The position numbers and the translations under genes are program-made. Shown piece by piece: positions 44,988-55,617 of a DNA stretch of 64,000 nt (the first letter of the stretch is position 1; every line of letters begins with the position of its first letter). Under the pieces are notes generated by a model. That model worked only from the letters and a program-made list of their open reading frames with translations. It was not told where the DNA came from and ran no database searches. This stretch comes from Schistocerca nitens (taxonomy: Eukaryota > Arthropoda > Insecta > Orthoptera > Acrididae): the NCBI RefSeq assembly GCF_023898315.1, contig NC_064623.1, forward strand, positions 16,505,140-16,569,139, given 5' to 3'.

Positions 44988-46127
44988 GAACGATCACCCA
45001 GAACATCACGACCACCCACCTGATGGCCAGTATGTCCACCTTCGGCACGGATACAAGCGGCGTCGCGTCGTGGCATGGTAGTAACGAAGCCTCGGTAGGC
45101 CGCTGGAGGGAGTTGGCACCACATTTCGACACCCGGGCGGTAAGCTCTGACGCAACGTTGAATAACATCCGAGATGTGTTCTATCTGGCGAGTTGGGAGG
45201 CCAGCACATCAGCTGCAACTCGCCACTGTGTTCTTCGAACCACTCCATCGTGCCCCTGACCTTGTGACTTGGCGCATTACCTTGATGACAAATGCCACTG
45301 CTGCCGGGAAACATGATCCTCACGAAGGGGTGTAAGTGGTCTCGAAGCAGTGTGCGGTACTCCCTGGCTGTCACGGTGGCTTGTACCGGCTCCACTGCAC
45401 CCACGGATGCCTACATTAATGTTCCCCAGAGCATGATGCGACCGCCGCCAGCTTGTCCCGCAAAATACAGGTGTCGAGGAGCTGTTCCCGTGGGAGACGA
45501 CGGATTTTCGCCCTCCCATCGGCACGATGAAGAAGGTACCGTGTTTCATCAGGCCGTGCAACGCTCTGCCACTGCGCCAACGTCCAGTGTCGATGGTCAC
45601 GTGCACATTTCAGTCGTAGTTCCCAAATTCGCGGTGTTAACATTGCCACACGCATGGGTGGTCGGCTGCTGAAGCCTATCGTTACGAGTATTCGGTCCAC
45701 TGCGTGTGCACACACACTTGTACTCCGCCCGGCACTGAGGTCTGGTGTTAGTCCCGCCACAGTTCGCCGCCTGTCCTGTTTCAGCAGTCTTCCAAGCCGA
45801 CGATATGCGACATCTGTAATGAGGGGTGGACGCCCAAGCCCACGACGTCTGGACGTGGTTTCGCCGCGTGCTGAAGACGCTCGCCACAGCACTCCTCGAA
45901 CACACGACAGGTCGTGCAGTTTGCGAAAGCCTTGTGCCGAGCCTCGGAGCCATCACAATCTGCCGTCGGTCTAACTCAGATAGATCGCGCACCTTCCCCA
46001 TTCTACACACGGACAGCACGCTCACTGACACAAGCACTGTGCGTTTGTATGACTAGCAGTCACTCCTCGCCAGAACGAGTTTGTATCGACTGTAGGTAGG
46101 TGGTCATAACATTGTGGCTGATCAGTG
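44988..46127 (-). mobile_element. Tc1-like transposon family C
   Basis: Inverted ends are 'cgatcacccagaacatcacg' at the left and the complement of 'tgatcagccacaatgttatg' at the right, with TA at 46128-46129. Four overlapping minus frames make up the transposase. They carry 'MGKVRDLSELDRRQIVMAPR' (N-terminal helix-turn-helix), 'SSRPPMRVAMLTPRIWELRL', 'ARPDETRYLLHRADGRA' (first catalytic Asp) and 'GICHQGNAPSHKV', in which the second catalytic Asp (normally QDN) is Gly. 'WPPNSPDRTHLG' has lost the final Glu context. With frameshifts as well, it is clearly inactive. Confidence 0.88.
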
Positions 46128-46129
46128 TA

Positions 46130-46689
46130 CATATTACCAATTTGAAGCTTACGACGCGTTTTAGTGTCTGTATATGAAGGCAAATCTCAGGAACTACTGT
46201 GGTGATTTTAGTACGGTTTTCACTAATAGATGAGACTGATTCACGAGGAAGGTTTCTGTATTTAATTTATTTGCGCTACTCCACCATGTAGTCCGCCACT
46301 AGACAATTAGTGTTACCAGTCCGTAGCCCGGGCAGGTACCTTAGAATAAACTGTTCTAGAAAAGTTCCGCATATTTTGCAAACCTGCGAATGTGTGTGGT
46401 GTTAGATTGAAACGAGACAGGGAGCGAAAGAATGCGTCTTCTAAAACTGGAACTATCCGACTGTGAAAAACAAAACAGTATCCACAGTGTTCGAAGCCTC
46501 CACACTGCTGCAGTCTGTGTGTGTGACGCACAAGCTGTTCTGCACGTCACTGTTCAGGCCTGTCCCACTTTTCTGACGTCATCCAGTGTGCGAGCAGGTT
46601 CGCTCAGGTCGCACTGCAAGCTTCAACTGGCAGTAAGCCTGCACGCCAGCGGACACCATAGGCCGCTGCTCTGTGCTAATTCCTGCCTC
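46130..46689. other. Unassigned; possible old repeat
   Basis: 46140-46330 ('gtctgtatatgaaggcaaat', 'cactaatagatgagactgat') resembles sequence I associate with dispersed insect repeats, but I cannot name it. A plus frame at 46432-46743 runs into the LINE below without motifs of its own. Confidence 0.3.
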
Positions 46690-47700
46690 CTGCAAGACGA
46701 TTTCTTGTCTGTTGGGATTTTCTCATTGCTTTTCATTCGCTGAAACATTTGTACCCAGCAGATAAAGTAGTCCAGACTATCCATGATGCCCTCCTCCAAT
46801 TACAACGACGGGGGACGGAGGTGTCTTTCTGCTGGGGACCAGGGCACATGGGAACTGTGGGGAACGAAAGGGGGGATCTAGCAGGCAAGGAGGCGTGTCT
46901 CGATCCTCGGGTATTTCATGTGCCATCCCCCTGCACGCTGTGACCTCTCTGTTGAGCTCCAGAGTCTTCCGTCGGTAAAAGGAAGAGTGGCTGGAAGTGA
47001 CCGACGGTAAGCTTCGTGTAGTAAAGCCCACATCTCGACCACAGCGTACCTCCTTCCAGACGGGACGAGGTCCTCCTCACTCGTCTTCGCATAAGCCACA
47101 CACAGCCCTATGACACACGGCTTCCTTCTCCGGCGAGAGGACCCTCCAAAGCGTGGCGCTTGTGGGGTGCAGATCACTGTGTGCCACATTTTATTGTGGC
47201 TGCGTTTTAATTTCCGACCAGCGGACCGCGGCTGATTTGCCGACCGATCTGCAATGTATGATCAAACGAATGTGGTTAGGGTTTAAACGTTTTGTGAATC
47301 GTCCGACGTTTTTAGCGAGAGTTTAGGGCGACGGGTTTAAAACGTTTGCAGGGTGGTTCGCCCATATTTTACGTCAGCCAGTGACACTTTCCTGCGCCTT
47401 CCTTTTAGCTCCTTTGTCGTTTTACTTCTGAATTTGATCTCTTGTATACCATCTTTTACTCTTTCCCGTTGTCTTAGCGTGTATGAGCACATTTTAGTAA
47501 TTTTTTCCACATTCGATTCTGAGCCAGATCGCTGGTGGATCATGAGCGATCGGCTTGCTATCTTTGGCGCGTCCCCGGGCATGAGTATCTTTGAGTTTTC
47601 GGCTGGGGCGCGCGGGACGGCGAGAGGCGGTCGGTTTGGGGCGGCCGGTCAGACTGGCGGAGTCGTGGCTCTGGCGTAAGCACACGTGTGATGTCTGTTA
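46690..47700 (+). pseudogene. LINE fragment with RNase H domain (I/R1-like)
   Basis: Plus-strand coding relics show 'LYPADKVVQTIHDALLQLQR', 'CWGPGHMGTVGNERGDLAGK' (the RNase H motif, usually VPGH.G..GNE.AD) and 'WLEVTDGKLRVV'-like sequence. In shifted frames 'PRTSFQTGRG' and a Cys-rich region with 'CRSLCATFY' (normally a C..C..H box) follow. Upstream RT is missing, so the copy is 5' truncated. Frameshifts are frequent. Confidence 0.65.
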
Positions 47701-48604
47701 CGCTGCGGCTGTTTGCTAATCGTGAAACTCCTGCGTCGGTTACTGGTTGCCTGGAAGGCATTTCGTATAAACTGTGCCGAGCTTCGCAGTGAGAGGGGAG
47801 TACGGAGTTGGTGTCGGCCGAGATGTTTGTACGCACTGAGGTGCGTGTGTGAGAAGCAAACCGAGGGCATGTCGGTTACTTCGTCCTTCTGGCAGCCACC
47901 GCAAGCGGATGTTCGGCCGGAATGTCTACAGTTTGTGGTGAGCGTAGTGTGAACAAGTTCTCGTAGGATGTGCTCCCAGCCTGACTCTTAGCCTGTGTTA
48001 CTTGTGGCTGCCGACCCCTCGTCTGTTACTGCTTCCGGGTGTCCTCTAAGATTTCACACCAAAACTGCGTTTTTTGTGGCATTCTGTGTTCCTGGCTCAG
48101 CCTCCGCCTAGATAGGGGAAAGATTTGGAATTCCTTAATGCTGTAATTTAAACACATATAAAAAGAAATTGTTCTTTCAGAATAAGCGCCTGTTTCTTTG
48201 GGACACTGCAGTTCAAACAGGAGTGGCGTAATGTTAATGAGTATTTGTTAATCGTCAAATGAAGTGTATTTAATGTCTCGCAGTTTTCTGGGGCACGCAG
48301 CTGTGCTATTAAACTCATTTTGAAGTGTTCTGTCGGGTGAATGACTGCTCCCCAATTCAGTGTATTCCTTTGAGTAGTATTGTAAGTTTTTTTGGGTATT
48401 TGTCAGTGGGGTGTGTTGATTCAATTTTGTTTTCCTCTTTCTTCTGAATTACGGAGAATTGTTTAGTTTATCCGTTTAATGGCTTAACTCGCGCTTCACG
48501 CACTAAATCAGCTGATATTGATTTTTTTTAAATTCCTATTTAATGTCAAGACAGATTCAAATAACTTCATTTATGTTATTTGAAATAAATGTGTTGGATT
48601 GACC
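47701..48604. other. Unassigned; possibly LINE 3' untranslated part
   Basis: CpG-rich until about 48060, then AT-rich. No open frame with a motif and no tail sequence that proves a LINE 3' end. Confidence 0.3.
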
Positions 48605-48756
48605 TTAATGAATTATGTGCAATCGAAGTAAGGGACCCAGTCCTTCACTGGTGCTTAACAGTGGCGTGTGGTTCGGGTTGTGAGCCCCGCGCACGGACCA
48701 GTTTCTTTTCATGTGTCTCAGGGCGCTGACAGCCTCGCCGATGAGCGCCCGTAAGC

Positions 48757-48757
<1 letters not shown>

Positions 48758-48817
<60 letters not shown>
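48758..48817. repeat. (CA)30 microsatellite
   Basis: Uninterrupted CA units; frames through it on either strand are artefacts. Confidence 0.97.
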
Positions 48818-48819
<2 letters not shown>

Positions 48820-48829
48820 CTACAAGACG

Positions 48830-49345
48830 TGTTCAAGAAGAAGGCATCGCCGAATGTCGGCGGCACGACCTGGACAATGGGTTGAAGGATCCTATCGCGA
48901 TACCGCACAGCCCTCAAATTACCTTGGACAGCGATAAGAGGGGTCCGGCATCCATACTGACAGCAGCTCAAACGTGACTGACCCAAGCTGCTTATAAACC
49001 CTTTGTCCCTGCACGCCTGACTCGTACATTTGTACTTGATCGCTTCAATCCTCTCCTACGACGATTGTCAAGGTTCCAGACGAATCCAGCATTCTTCCGT
49101 GAATAGAAAACTGTGACGTTTACGACAATTCGCGGGCGTAGAACTGTAGACGCCATTGTGGCGATGCAACCCGGTAGCAAAAGACAGGTGACGGCCAGTC
49201 CACAAGTGGCAGATGGTCACGCCTTACGGGTCGGAACTGTGGATGGAGGAGGCCAAGCAGTCCTGCAGCGGCGGCAGATCGTAGCAAATCCCGTATCAGA
49301 TTTGGCGCCAAGGCACATTAATATCCAGTATCAAATTTTAATGTT
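48830..49345 (-). pseudogene. Tc1-like transposase fragment
   Basis: Minus-strand reading, with frameshifts, gives 'FTEECWIRLEP' (first catalytic block, normally FTDES.F.L) and, from 48986 to 48822, 'GNLRAVRYRDRILQPIVQVV' followed by 'FGDAFFL'. This is the usual sequence between the first and second catalytic Asp in one Tc1-like group. The fragment stops at the CA microsatellite, losing the rest. It belongs to none of families A-D. Confidence 0.7.
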
Positions 49346-49446
49346 TATCTGATTAAGAAACCAGTCTGACAATGCTGAAGATTTTACCCACAATGATGTC
49401 CATAGGATTTCAATCTCAACAAATAACAACTAGCTTAGAGAAACCT

Positions 49447-49725
49447 GAAACCTCCTCGCAGATTAAAACTGTGTGCCGGACCGAGATTCGAACTCGGAAA
49501 CTTTGCCTTTCGCGGGAGAGCGTCTGTGAAGTTTGGAAGGTAGGAGACGAGGTACCGGCGCAACTAAAGCTTTCAGGACAGATCGTGACTCGTGCTTGGA
49601 TAGCTCAGATGGTAGGGCACTTGCCCACGAGAGGTAAAGGTCCCGAGTTCGAGTCTCGGTCCAATCTGCCAAGAAGTTTCATACGAGGGCATACTCCGCT
49701 GCAGAGTGAAAATTTCATTCTGGGA
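49447..49725. repeat. Dispersed repeat with two tRNA-like units in opposite orientation
   Basis: At 49480-49530 the complement carries a tRNA-like box ('ccgagttcgaatctcgg'-type). At 49590-49665 the plus strand carries another ('tggatagctcagatggtag', 'gagttcgagtctcgg'). The outer ends read 'aaacctcctcgcagattaaa' and 'gctgcagagtgaaaatttca'. I recall this as an abundant locust repeat. It is not a functional tRNA gene pair: acceptor-stem pairing is poor. Confidence 0.7.
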
Positions 49726-49985
49726 ACTAGCTCGTAGACCGCTGCTTCGCTCGCGCTTTCGTAGTAATTACAATAAAAATAATTTTACAAACATACGAGT
49801 ATATTACGCGTACTATGAAATTAATGTATTAAAGGGACGTTTCTATTTCTACGGAATTTTGACAAAGCCGATTTGTTGTGGTGACTGTCAAATACCTTTC
49901 TTTGATTTGTTCAGAAATTGCAATACATCAAAAATTTCCACACTAAGTAAGGCCACAGAAGCATTTTGTCATTTCCGAATGTATT

Positions 49986-50180
49986 GCCGGCCGCTGGTGG
50001 CCGAGCGGTTCCGGCGCTACAGTCTGGAACCGCGCGACCGCTACGGTCGCAGGTTCGAATCCTGCCTCGGGCATGGATGTGTGTGTTGTCTTTAGGTTGG
50101 TTAGGTTTAAGTAGTTCTAAGTTCTAGGGGACTGATGACCTCAGATGTTAAGTCCCATAGTGCTCAGAGCCATTTGAACC
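49986..50180 (+). mobile_element. tRNA-headed SINE, family A (left of an inverted pair)
   Basis: Full-length plus-strand copy with target sequence gaatgtatt on both sides (49977-49985; 50181-50189). Confidence 0.95.
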
Positions 50181-50190
50181 GAATGTATTT

Positions 50191-50387
50191 CAAAAAAATG
50201 GCTCTGAGCACTATGGGACTCAACTGCTGAGGTCATTAGTCCCCTAGAACTTAGAACTAGTTAAACCTAACTAACCTAAGGACATCACAAACAACCATGC
50301 CCGAGGCAGGATTCGAACCTGCGACCGTAGCGGTCTTGCGGTTCCAGACTGCTGCGCCTTTAACCGCACGGCCACTTCGGCCGGCGC
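50191..50387 (-). mobile_element. tRNA-headed SINE, family A (right of an inverted pair)
   Basis: Full-length minus-strand copy starting 10 bp after the previous SINE. Its target duplication is gaatgtattt (50181-50190; 50388-50397), the same site used by its neighbour. Confidence 0.95.
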
Positions 50388-51432
50388 GAATGTATTTCTG
50401 ATGAAAAGATTCTGGTTGCTGGAATCAGAGATTTTTGGTTAATCCTGCTTTATGAATTATTGTGGTGATATTTCCATACAAACTTTCATCTCCTACCATA
50501 TATTTATTTCTAATTGAGAATTCAAATAATTTTCAAAGATATAATTTTAAAAAGTTTCAATGTAACGAAATATTTTCGAGATAACTTCCATCCCCTATTT
50601 CACTCTCTTAGGAATGGTATTTCGAAAAATGACTTTTTATACGATACCTACAGTCTAAAGTCAACAACCTCGAAAACTTTCAATTTTTTATCCCTAGCGG
50701 TTTAGGCTGGGTGGTGACGAGTCAATGATTCAGGCAGGACATTTCCTGTTATATATCAAGATGGACTCCCAGAAGCTAAAAATAGAATTAATTTAAGGTT
50801 ACGATCGTTGGCGAACACAGTCGATCAGTCACGAAAGTGTACCATCACAAGCAGATTGGAAACTACACTGGAGAGCCAAAGAAACTGGTACACCTGCCTA
50901 ATATCGTGTAGGAACCACCGCGAGCACACAGAAGTGCCGCAACACGACGTGGCATGGACTCGATTAAAGTCTGAAGGAGTGCTGGAGGGAAGTGACACCA
51001 TGAATCAATCAGAGCTGTCCACAAATCAGTAAGAGTACGACGGGGTGGAGATCTCTTCTGAACACACGTTGCAAGGAATCCAAGATATGCTCAATAATTT
51101 TCATGTCTTGGGAGTTCGGTGGCCAGCGGAAGTGTTTAAACTCAGAAGAGTGTTGCTGGAGCCACTCTGTAGCAATTCTGGACGGGTGGAGTGTCGCATT
51201 GTCCTGCTGGAATTGCCCAAATCCGAATGCACAATGGACATGAATGGATCCAACTGATGATACAAGATGCTTACGCACCTGTCACCTGTAACAGTCGTAT
51301 CTAGACGTATCAGGGGTTCCATATCACTCCAACTGCACACGTCACACACCATTATTGAGCTTGCACAAGCTTGAATAGTCCCCTGCTGACATGCAGGGTC
51401 CATGGATTCATGAGGTTGTCTCCATACCCGTA

Positions 51433-51627
51433 GCCGGCCGAAGTGGCCGTGCGGTTAAAGGCGCTGCAGTCTGGAACCGCAAGACCGCTACGGTCGCAGG
51501 TTCGAATCCTGCCTCGGGCATGGATGTTTGTGATGTCCTTAGGTTAGTTAGGTTTAACTAGTTCTAAGTTCTAGGGGACTAATGACCTCAGCAGTTGAGT
51601 CCCATAGTGCTCAGAGCCATTTGAACC
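51433..51627 (+). mobile_element. tRNA-headed SINE, family A
   Basis: Target duplication atacccgta (51424-51432; 51628-51636), extendable to ccatacccgta. Inserted in the Tc1 copy. Confidence 0.95.
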
Positions 51628-52128
51628 ATACCCGTACACGTCCATCCCCTCGGTATAACTTGAAACGAGACTCGTCCGACCAGGCAACATGTTTCCAGTC
51701 ATCAATGTAGGTGTTGACGGGCCCAGGCGAGGCGTAAAGTTTTGTGTGGTGCAGTCATCAAGGGTACAGGAGTGGGCCTTCGGCTCCGAAAGCCCATCGC
51801 GAGGATGTTTCGTTGAATAGTTCGTACGCTGACACATGTTGATGGCCCAGCATGAGAAATCTGAAGCAATTTGCGGAAGGCTTGCACTTCTGTCACGTTG
51901 AACGACTCTCTTCAGTCGTTGTTGGTCCCGTTTTTGCAGGATGTTTTTCCTGCCGCAGCGATGTCAGAGATTTGATGTTTCGCCGAATTCCTGATATTCA
52001 TGGTACACTCGTGAAATGGTCGTACGGGAAAATCCCCAGATCATCGCTACCTCGGAGATGATGTGTCCCATCGCTCGTGCATAGCAGCAGTAACCGATCT
52101 AACAACTGCATTAGACATATGTCTTATA

Positions 52129-52415
52129 CAGGGTGAGTCACCTAACATTACCGCTGGATATATTTCGTAAACCACATCAAATACTGACGAATCGATTCCA
52201 CAGACCGAACGTGAGGAGAGGGGCTAGTGTAATTGATTAATACAAACCATAAAAAAATGCACGGAAGTATGTTAACACAAACCTACGTTTTTTAAAATGG
52301 AACCCCGTTAGTTTTGTTAGCACATCTGAATATATAAACAAATACGTAATCAGTGCCGTTTGTTGCATTGTAAAATGTTAATTACATCCGGAGATATTGT
52401 AACCTAAAGTTGACG
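52129..52415. repeat. Left terminal inverted repeat of the DD41D transposon
   Basis: Pairs with 53986-54276. Mismatches are mostly single-base, plus a 'ttaac'/'ttgtaac'-type length difference near the middle. Confidence 0.92.
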
Positions 52416-52680
52416 CTTGAAACCTCCGACGTTCAGTTGCGTGTTGTAACAAACACGGGCCACGGTCGGCGAGCAGCATGTGCAGGGACATGTTTACGAT
52501 GACGACCGTGTTTACGAGTGTGGCTGTAGTGCACTGTTGTGGTTTGGTCTAGCTGTCGCAGTGTGCGCATGTAGCGCTTGCTGCTATTGTTATTCTGCAT
52601 TCGTCTCCGCACGCAGACCAACTGTAGTACACCGTGTTACCAGACATCTGTGATAGTGTAGTGTTGTAGGAACTGTGACC

Positions 52681-53755
52681 ATGGTGTATTCGAACTCTGT
52701 AAAGGCGGAGATGATACTCATCTATGGCGAGTGTCGACGAACTGCAGCTGAAACCTGCAGGGTGTATACAGAACGGTACCCGGACAGAGAGCATCCGACG
52801 TGCCGCACATTGCAAAACATCTACCGCCAACTGTATGCAACAGGTATGGTCGTAGCACGCAAACGGGTCCGTAACAGGCCCGTCACAGGAGAAGCGTGTG
52901 CAGTTGGTGTGTTAGCTGCTGTTGCCATGAACCCACACATGAGTACACGGGACATTGCGAGAGCCGGTGGACTGAGTCAAAGAAGTGTCATGCGCATACT
53001 GCATCGTCACCGCTTTCACCCGTTTCATGTGTCGCTACATCAGCAATTACATGGTGATGACTTTAATCATCGAGTGCAATTCTGTCAATGGGCATTAACA
53101 GAGAATGCGTTGCAGTTCTACCAGTTTACCGATGAAGCGGGTTTCACAAACCACGGGGCAGTGAATCTACGGAACATGCATTACTGGTCCGTGGACAATC
53201 CTCGCTGGCTCAGACAGGTAGAGCGACAGCGACCGTGGACTGTAAATGTATGGTGCGGAATCATTGGCGACCACCTCATTGGTCCTCACTTCATTGCAGG
53301 GGCCCAAACAGCTGCAACATACATCGCGTTTCTACAGAATGATCTGCCAACGTTGCTCGAAAATGTCCCACTGGAAACGCGTCGACGTATGTGGTATCAG
53401 CATGATGGTGCACCTGCACATTCCGCAATTAACAGTAGCTGCACATTCCGCAATTAACACTGGGCTGACCCTTGACAGGTTGTTCGACGGGCGTTTCATA
53501 GGACGTGGAGGACGCATAAATTGGCCAGCCCGTTCTCCTGATCTTAATCCTCTGGACTTCTTTCTGTGGGGTACGTTAAAGGAGAATGTGTACCGCGATG
53601 TGCCTACAACCCCAGAGGATATGAAACAACGTATTGTGGCAGCCTGCGGCGACATTACACCAGATGTACTGCGGCGTGTACGACATTCGTTACGCCAGAG
53701 ATTGCAATTGTGTGCAGCAAATGATGGCCACCACATTGAACATCTATTGGCCTGA
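52681..53755 (+). pseudogene. DD41D transposase, frameshifted by a 25-bp duplication
   Basis: The frame from ATG 52681 runs 258 codons to a stop at 53457, and the protein continues in the next frame to 53755. N-terminal HTH region: 'MVYSNSVKAEMILIYGECRR' and 'HMSTRDIARAGGLSQRSVMR'. Catalytic residues: Asp in 'FTDEAGF', Asp in 'YQHDGAPAH', Asp in 'SPDLNPLDFFLWG', with 41 residues between the last two by my count. The break is the exact 25-bp tandem duplication at 53415-53459 (tgcacattccgcaattaaca repeated with spacer gtagc). No other stop interrupts about 350 codons. Start choice: first ATG, 11 codons before the conserved 'LIYGECRR'. Confidence 0.92.
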
Positions 53756-53985
53756 CATGTCGGGACACACTCTATTCCACTCCGTAATTGAAAACGGAAA
53801 CCACGTGTGTACGTGTACCTCACCCCTCATGGTAATGTACATGTGCGTCAGTGAAAAAGACCAATAAAAAGGTGTTAGCATGTGGACGTAATGTGCTGTT
53901 CCAGTCTCTTCTGTACCTAAGGTCCATCACCGTTCCCTTTGGATCCCTACGTAATTCGGTGCTCTCCGATACACACGATCGAACA

Positions 53986-54276
53986 CGTCAACTTTAGGTT
54001 ACAATGTCTCCGGATGTAATTAACATTTTACAATGCAACAAACGGCACTGATTACGTATTTGTTTGTATGTTCAGATGTGCTAACAAAACTAACGGGGTT
54101 CCATTTAAAAAAACGTAGGTTTGTGTTACAAAACATACTTCCGTGCATTTTTTTATGGTTTGTATTAACCAATTACACTAGCACCTCTCCTAACGTTCGG
54201 TCTGCGGAATCGATTCGTCAGTATTTGATGTGGTTTACGAAATATATCCAGCGGTAACGTTAGGTGACTCACCCTG
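53986..54276. repeat. Right terminal inverted repeat of the DD41D transposon
   Basis: Inverted partner of 52129-52415; ends 'gtgactcaccctg' before TA. Confidence 0.92.
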
Positions 54277-54568
54277 TATAGGCGTATTCTGTCTGCTTAC
54301 ATACCTCTGTACGTGAATACGCATGCCTATACCAACTTCTTTGTGTAGTACCATTGCTACAGGTACTACTACAACGCCGCGCCAACACAAGGTTGGCAGC
54401 CCGTCGTCTGCACTCTAGCGGGCTGTGCAGCTCGACGGAACTGGAGTGTGCCTCGTTCACTTCTTAGCTAGATTTCGATCCAGGCAAACGCACTTTCATA
54501 ATCGGCCCTCAGCCAGTTCTGTAATGTTTGCATTGATTCTCTGAGGAGGGCCCATCAGGCTTAATCAA

Positions 54569-54975
54569 AAATGGTTCAAATGGCTCTGAGCACTATGGGA
54601 CTTAACATCTGAGGTCATCAGTCGCCTAGAACTTAGAACTACTTAAACCTAACTAACCTAAGGAGATCACGCACATCCATGCCCGAGGCAGGGTTCGAAC
54701 CTGCGACCGTAGCAGTCGCGCGGTTCCAAATGGCTCTCAGCACTATGGGACTTAACATCTATGGTCATCAGTCCCGTAGAACTTAGAACTACTTAAACCT
54801 AACTAACCTAAGGACAGCACACAACACCCAGCCATCACGAGGCAGAGAAAATCCCTGACCCCGCCGGGAATCGAACCCGGGAACCCGGGCGTGGGAAGCG
54901 AGAACGCTACCGCACGACCACGAGATGCGGGCGCGCGGTTCCGGATAGAACCGCTCGGCCACCGCGTCCGGCGCT
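54569..54975 (-). mobile_element. SINE family A interrupted by SINE family D
   Basis: Minus-strand family A SINE in two parts (54569-54727 and 54933-54975), restored in order once the inner SINE is removed. It also interrupts or truncates the Tc1-like family B relic that begins at 54975. Outer target duplication not found. Confidence 0.88.
54728..54932 (-). mobile_element. tRNA-headed SINE, family D, nested in a family A SINE
   Basis: Perfect 10-bp target duplication gcgcggttcc (54718-54727; 54933-54942), a sequence belonging to the outer SINE's head. Same family as 33062-33275. Confidence 0.95.
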
Positions 54976-55430
54976 ACTGATCTGCACTGTCACTTTATCC
55001 GCCGTAGTTTTGTGTTATTTTGACATAATTCGTGTTAGCGTGCGACGATCTTTGTCATTCAGTTTTGATATGCGCCCACTATTACATTTACACGATGATG
55101 TCTTTCCATGTTTTGCATAGGCTGTCGTGACTGTTGAAACAGTTGCTCTTGAGACATTCAACAAGTTGGCTGTCTTGGTTAGTGATGCTCCAGCTAATCG
55201 GGCCCCCACAATCTGCCCTCATGGAACTCTGTTAGGTCTCTCATTGGACGTCGACCTCGGCCTCTGAATGCAAATACGAAGTGCGCACTACTCGTAAACA
55301 ACCCGCACTGATACCTAGTCCATACTGAACACGCACATTCCAGCGCGACATGTGCCTGATCTACGTTGTTCACCGTCAAACACAACCATCCCATTACTAC
55401 CACTGTTCACATTATCTTGCCTATCCCCTG
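54975..55430 (-). pseudogene. Tc1-like family B fragment, 5' end only
   Basis: The right end at 55430 beside TA reads, on the complement, 'caggggataggcaagataat', matching the family B terminus at 9716. Minus frames at 55403-55194 and 55209-55015 encode the same N-terminus ('FRGRGRRPMRDLTEFHEG', 'ARLAGASLTKTANLLNVSRA', 'KLNDKDRRTLTRIMSK'). The catalytic domain is missing beyond the SINE. Confidence 0.88.
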
Positions 55431-55432
55431 TA

Positions 55433-55617
55433 GAGCGTACAGTCCATGTCCGCACCTGTCTTTTGAGCCTATGTTATCTTCTACTAATGGATCCTTACAC
55501 AACGCGGGAATGATGCACAGTTGCGCGTGGATATGTTATTTGCAGAGGAGCATGCTTCATCCTAGACAGTATTACGAACATACACAACACACATGCTACC
55601 AGTGAGACGGTACATCA
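55433..55617. other. Unassigned DNA
   Basis: Nothing recognised. Confidence 0.3.

Larger units (their letters stand above)
49740..50770. repeat. Second copy of the about 150-bp-unit repeat, split by two SINEs
   Basis: 'aaggccacagaagcattttg' and 'catttccgaatgta' (49950-49985), resuming at 50388 ('gaatgtatttctgatgaaaa'), match 16616-16660. 'cttccatcccctatttcac' (about 50587) and a degenerated AGTC tail ('gacgagtcaatgattcagg') match the unit and end of the copy at 16640-17480. Fewer units remain. Confidence 0.6.
52129..54276 (+). mobile_element. DD41D Tc1/mariner-superfamily transposon with about 290-bp inverted ends
   Basis: 2148 bp between TA dinucleotides (52127-52128; 54277-54278). The terminal inverted repeats span 52129-52415 and 53986-54276, are about 95 percent identical and start 'cagggtgagtcacctaac'. 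A single transposase gene on the plus strand is broken only by a short duplication. The element lies inside Tc1 copy 5, so it is younger than that copy. Unusually long inverted ends and good end identity suggest a moderately recent insertion. Confidence 0.95.
50866..54345 (-). mobile_element. Tc1-like transposon family A, copy 5, hosting a SINE and a second transposon
   Basis: The left end 'cactggagagccaaag' follows TA (50864-50865). The right end, shortened to 'accaacttctttgtg', precedes TA at 54346-54347. The minus frame 51278-51009 encodes 'FQQDNATLHPSRIATEWLQQ' and 'WPPNSQDMKIIEH', with the final Glu kept but the SPD motif changed to SQD. 51896-51571 encodes 'RTIQRNILAMGFRSRRPTPV'. A SINE (51433-51627) and the DD41D element (52129-54276) interrupt it; without them it would be near family length. 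Confidence 0.9.

Noticed and set aside
46432..46743. 103-codon plus frame as host coding exon
   Set aside because: Its end is the frame-shifted beginning of the LINE RNase H relic, and the upstream part has no splice or motif support.
48605..48986. Cys/Val-rich minus frames
   Set aside because: Translation of (CA)30 fused to transposase relic.
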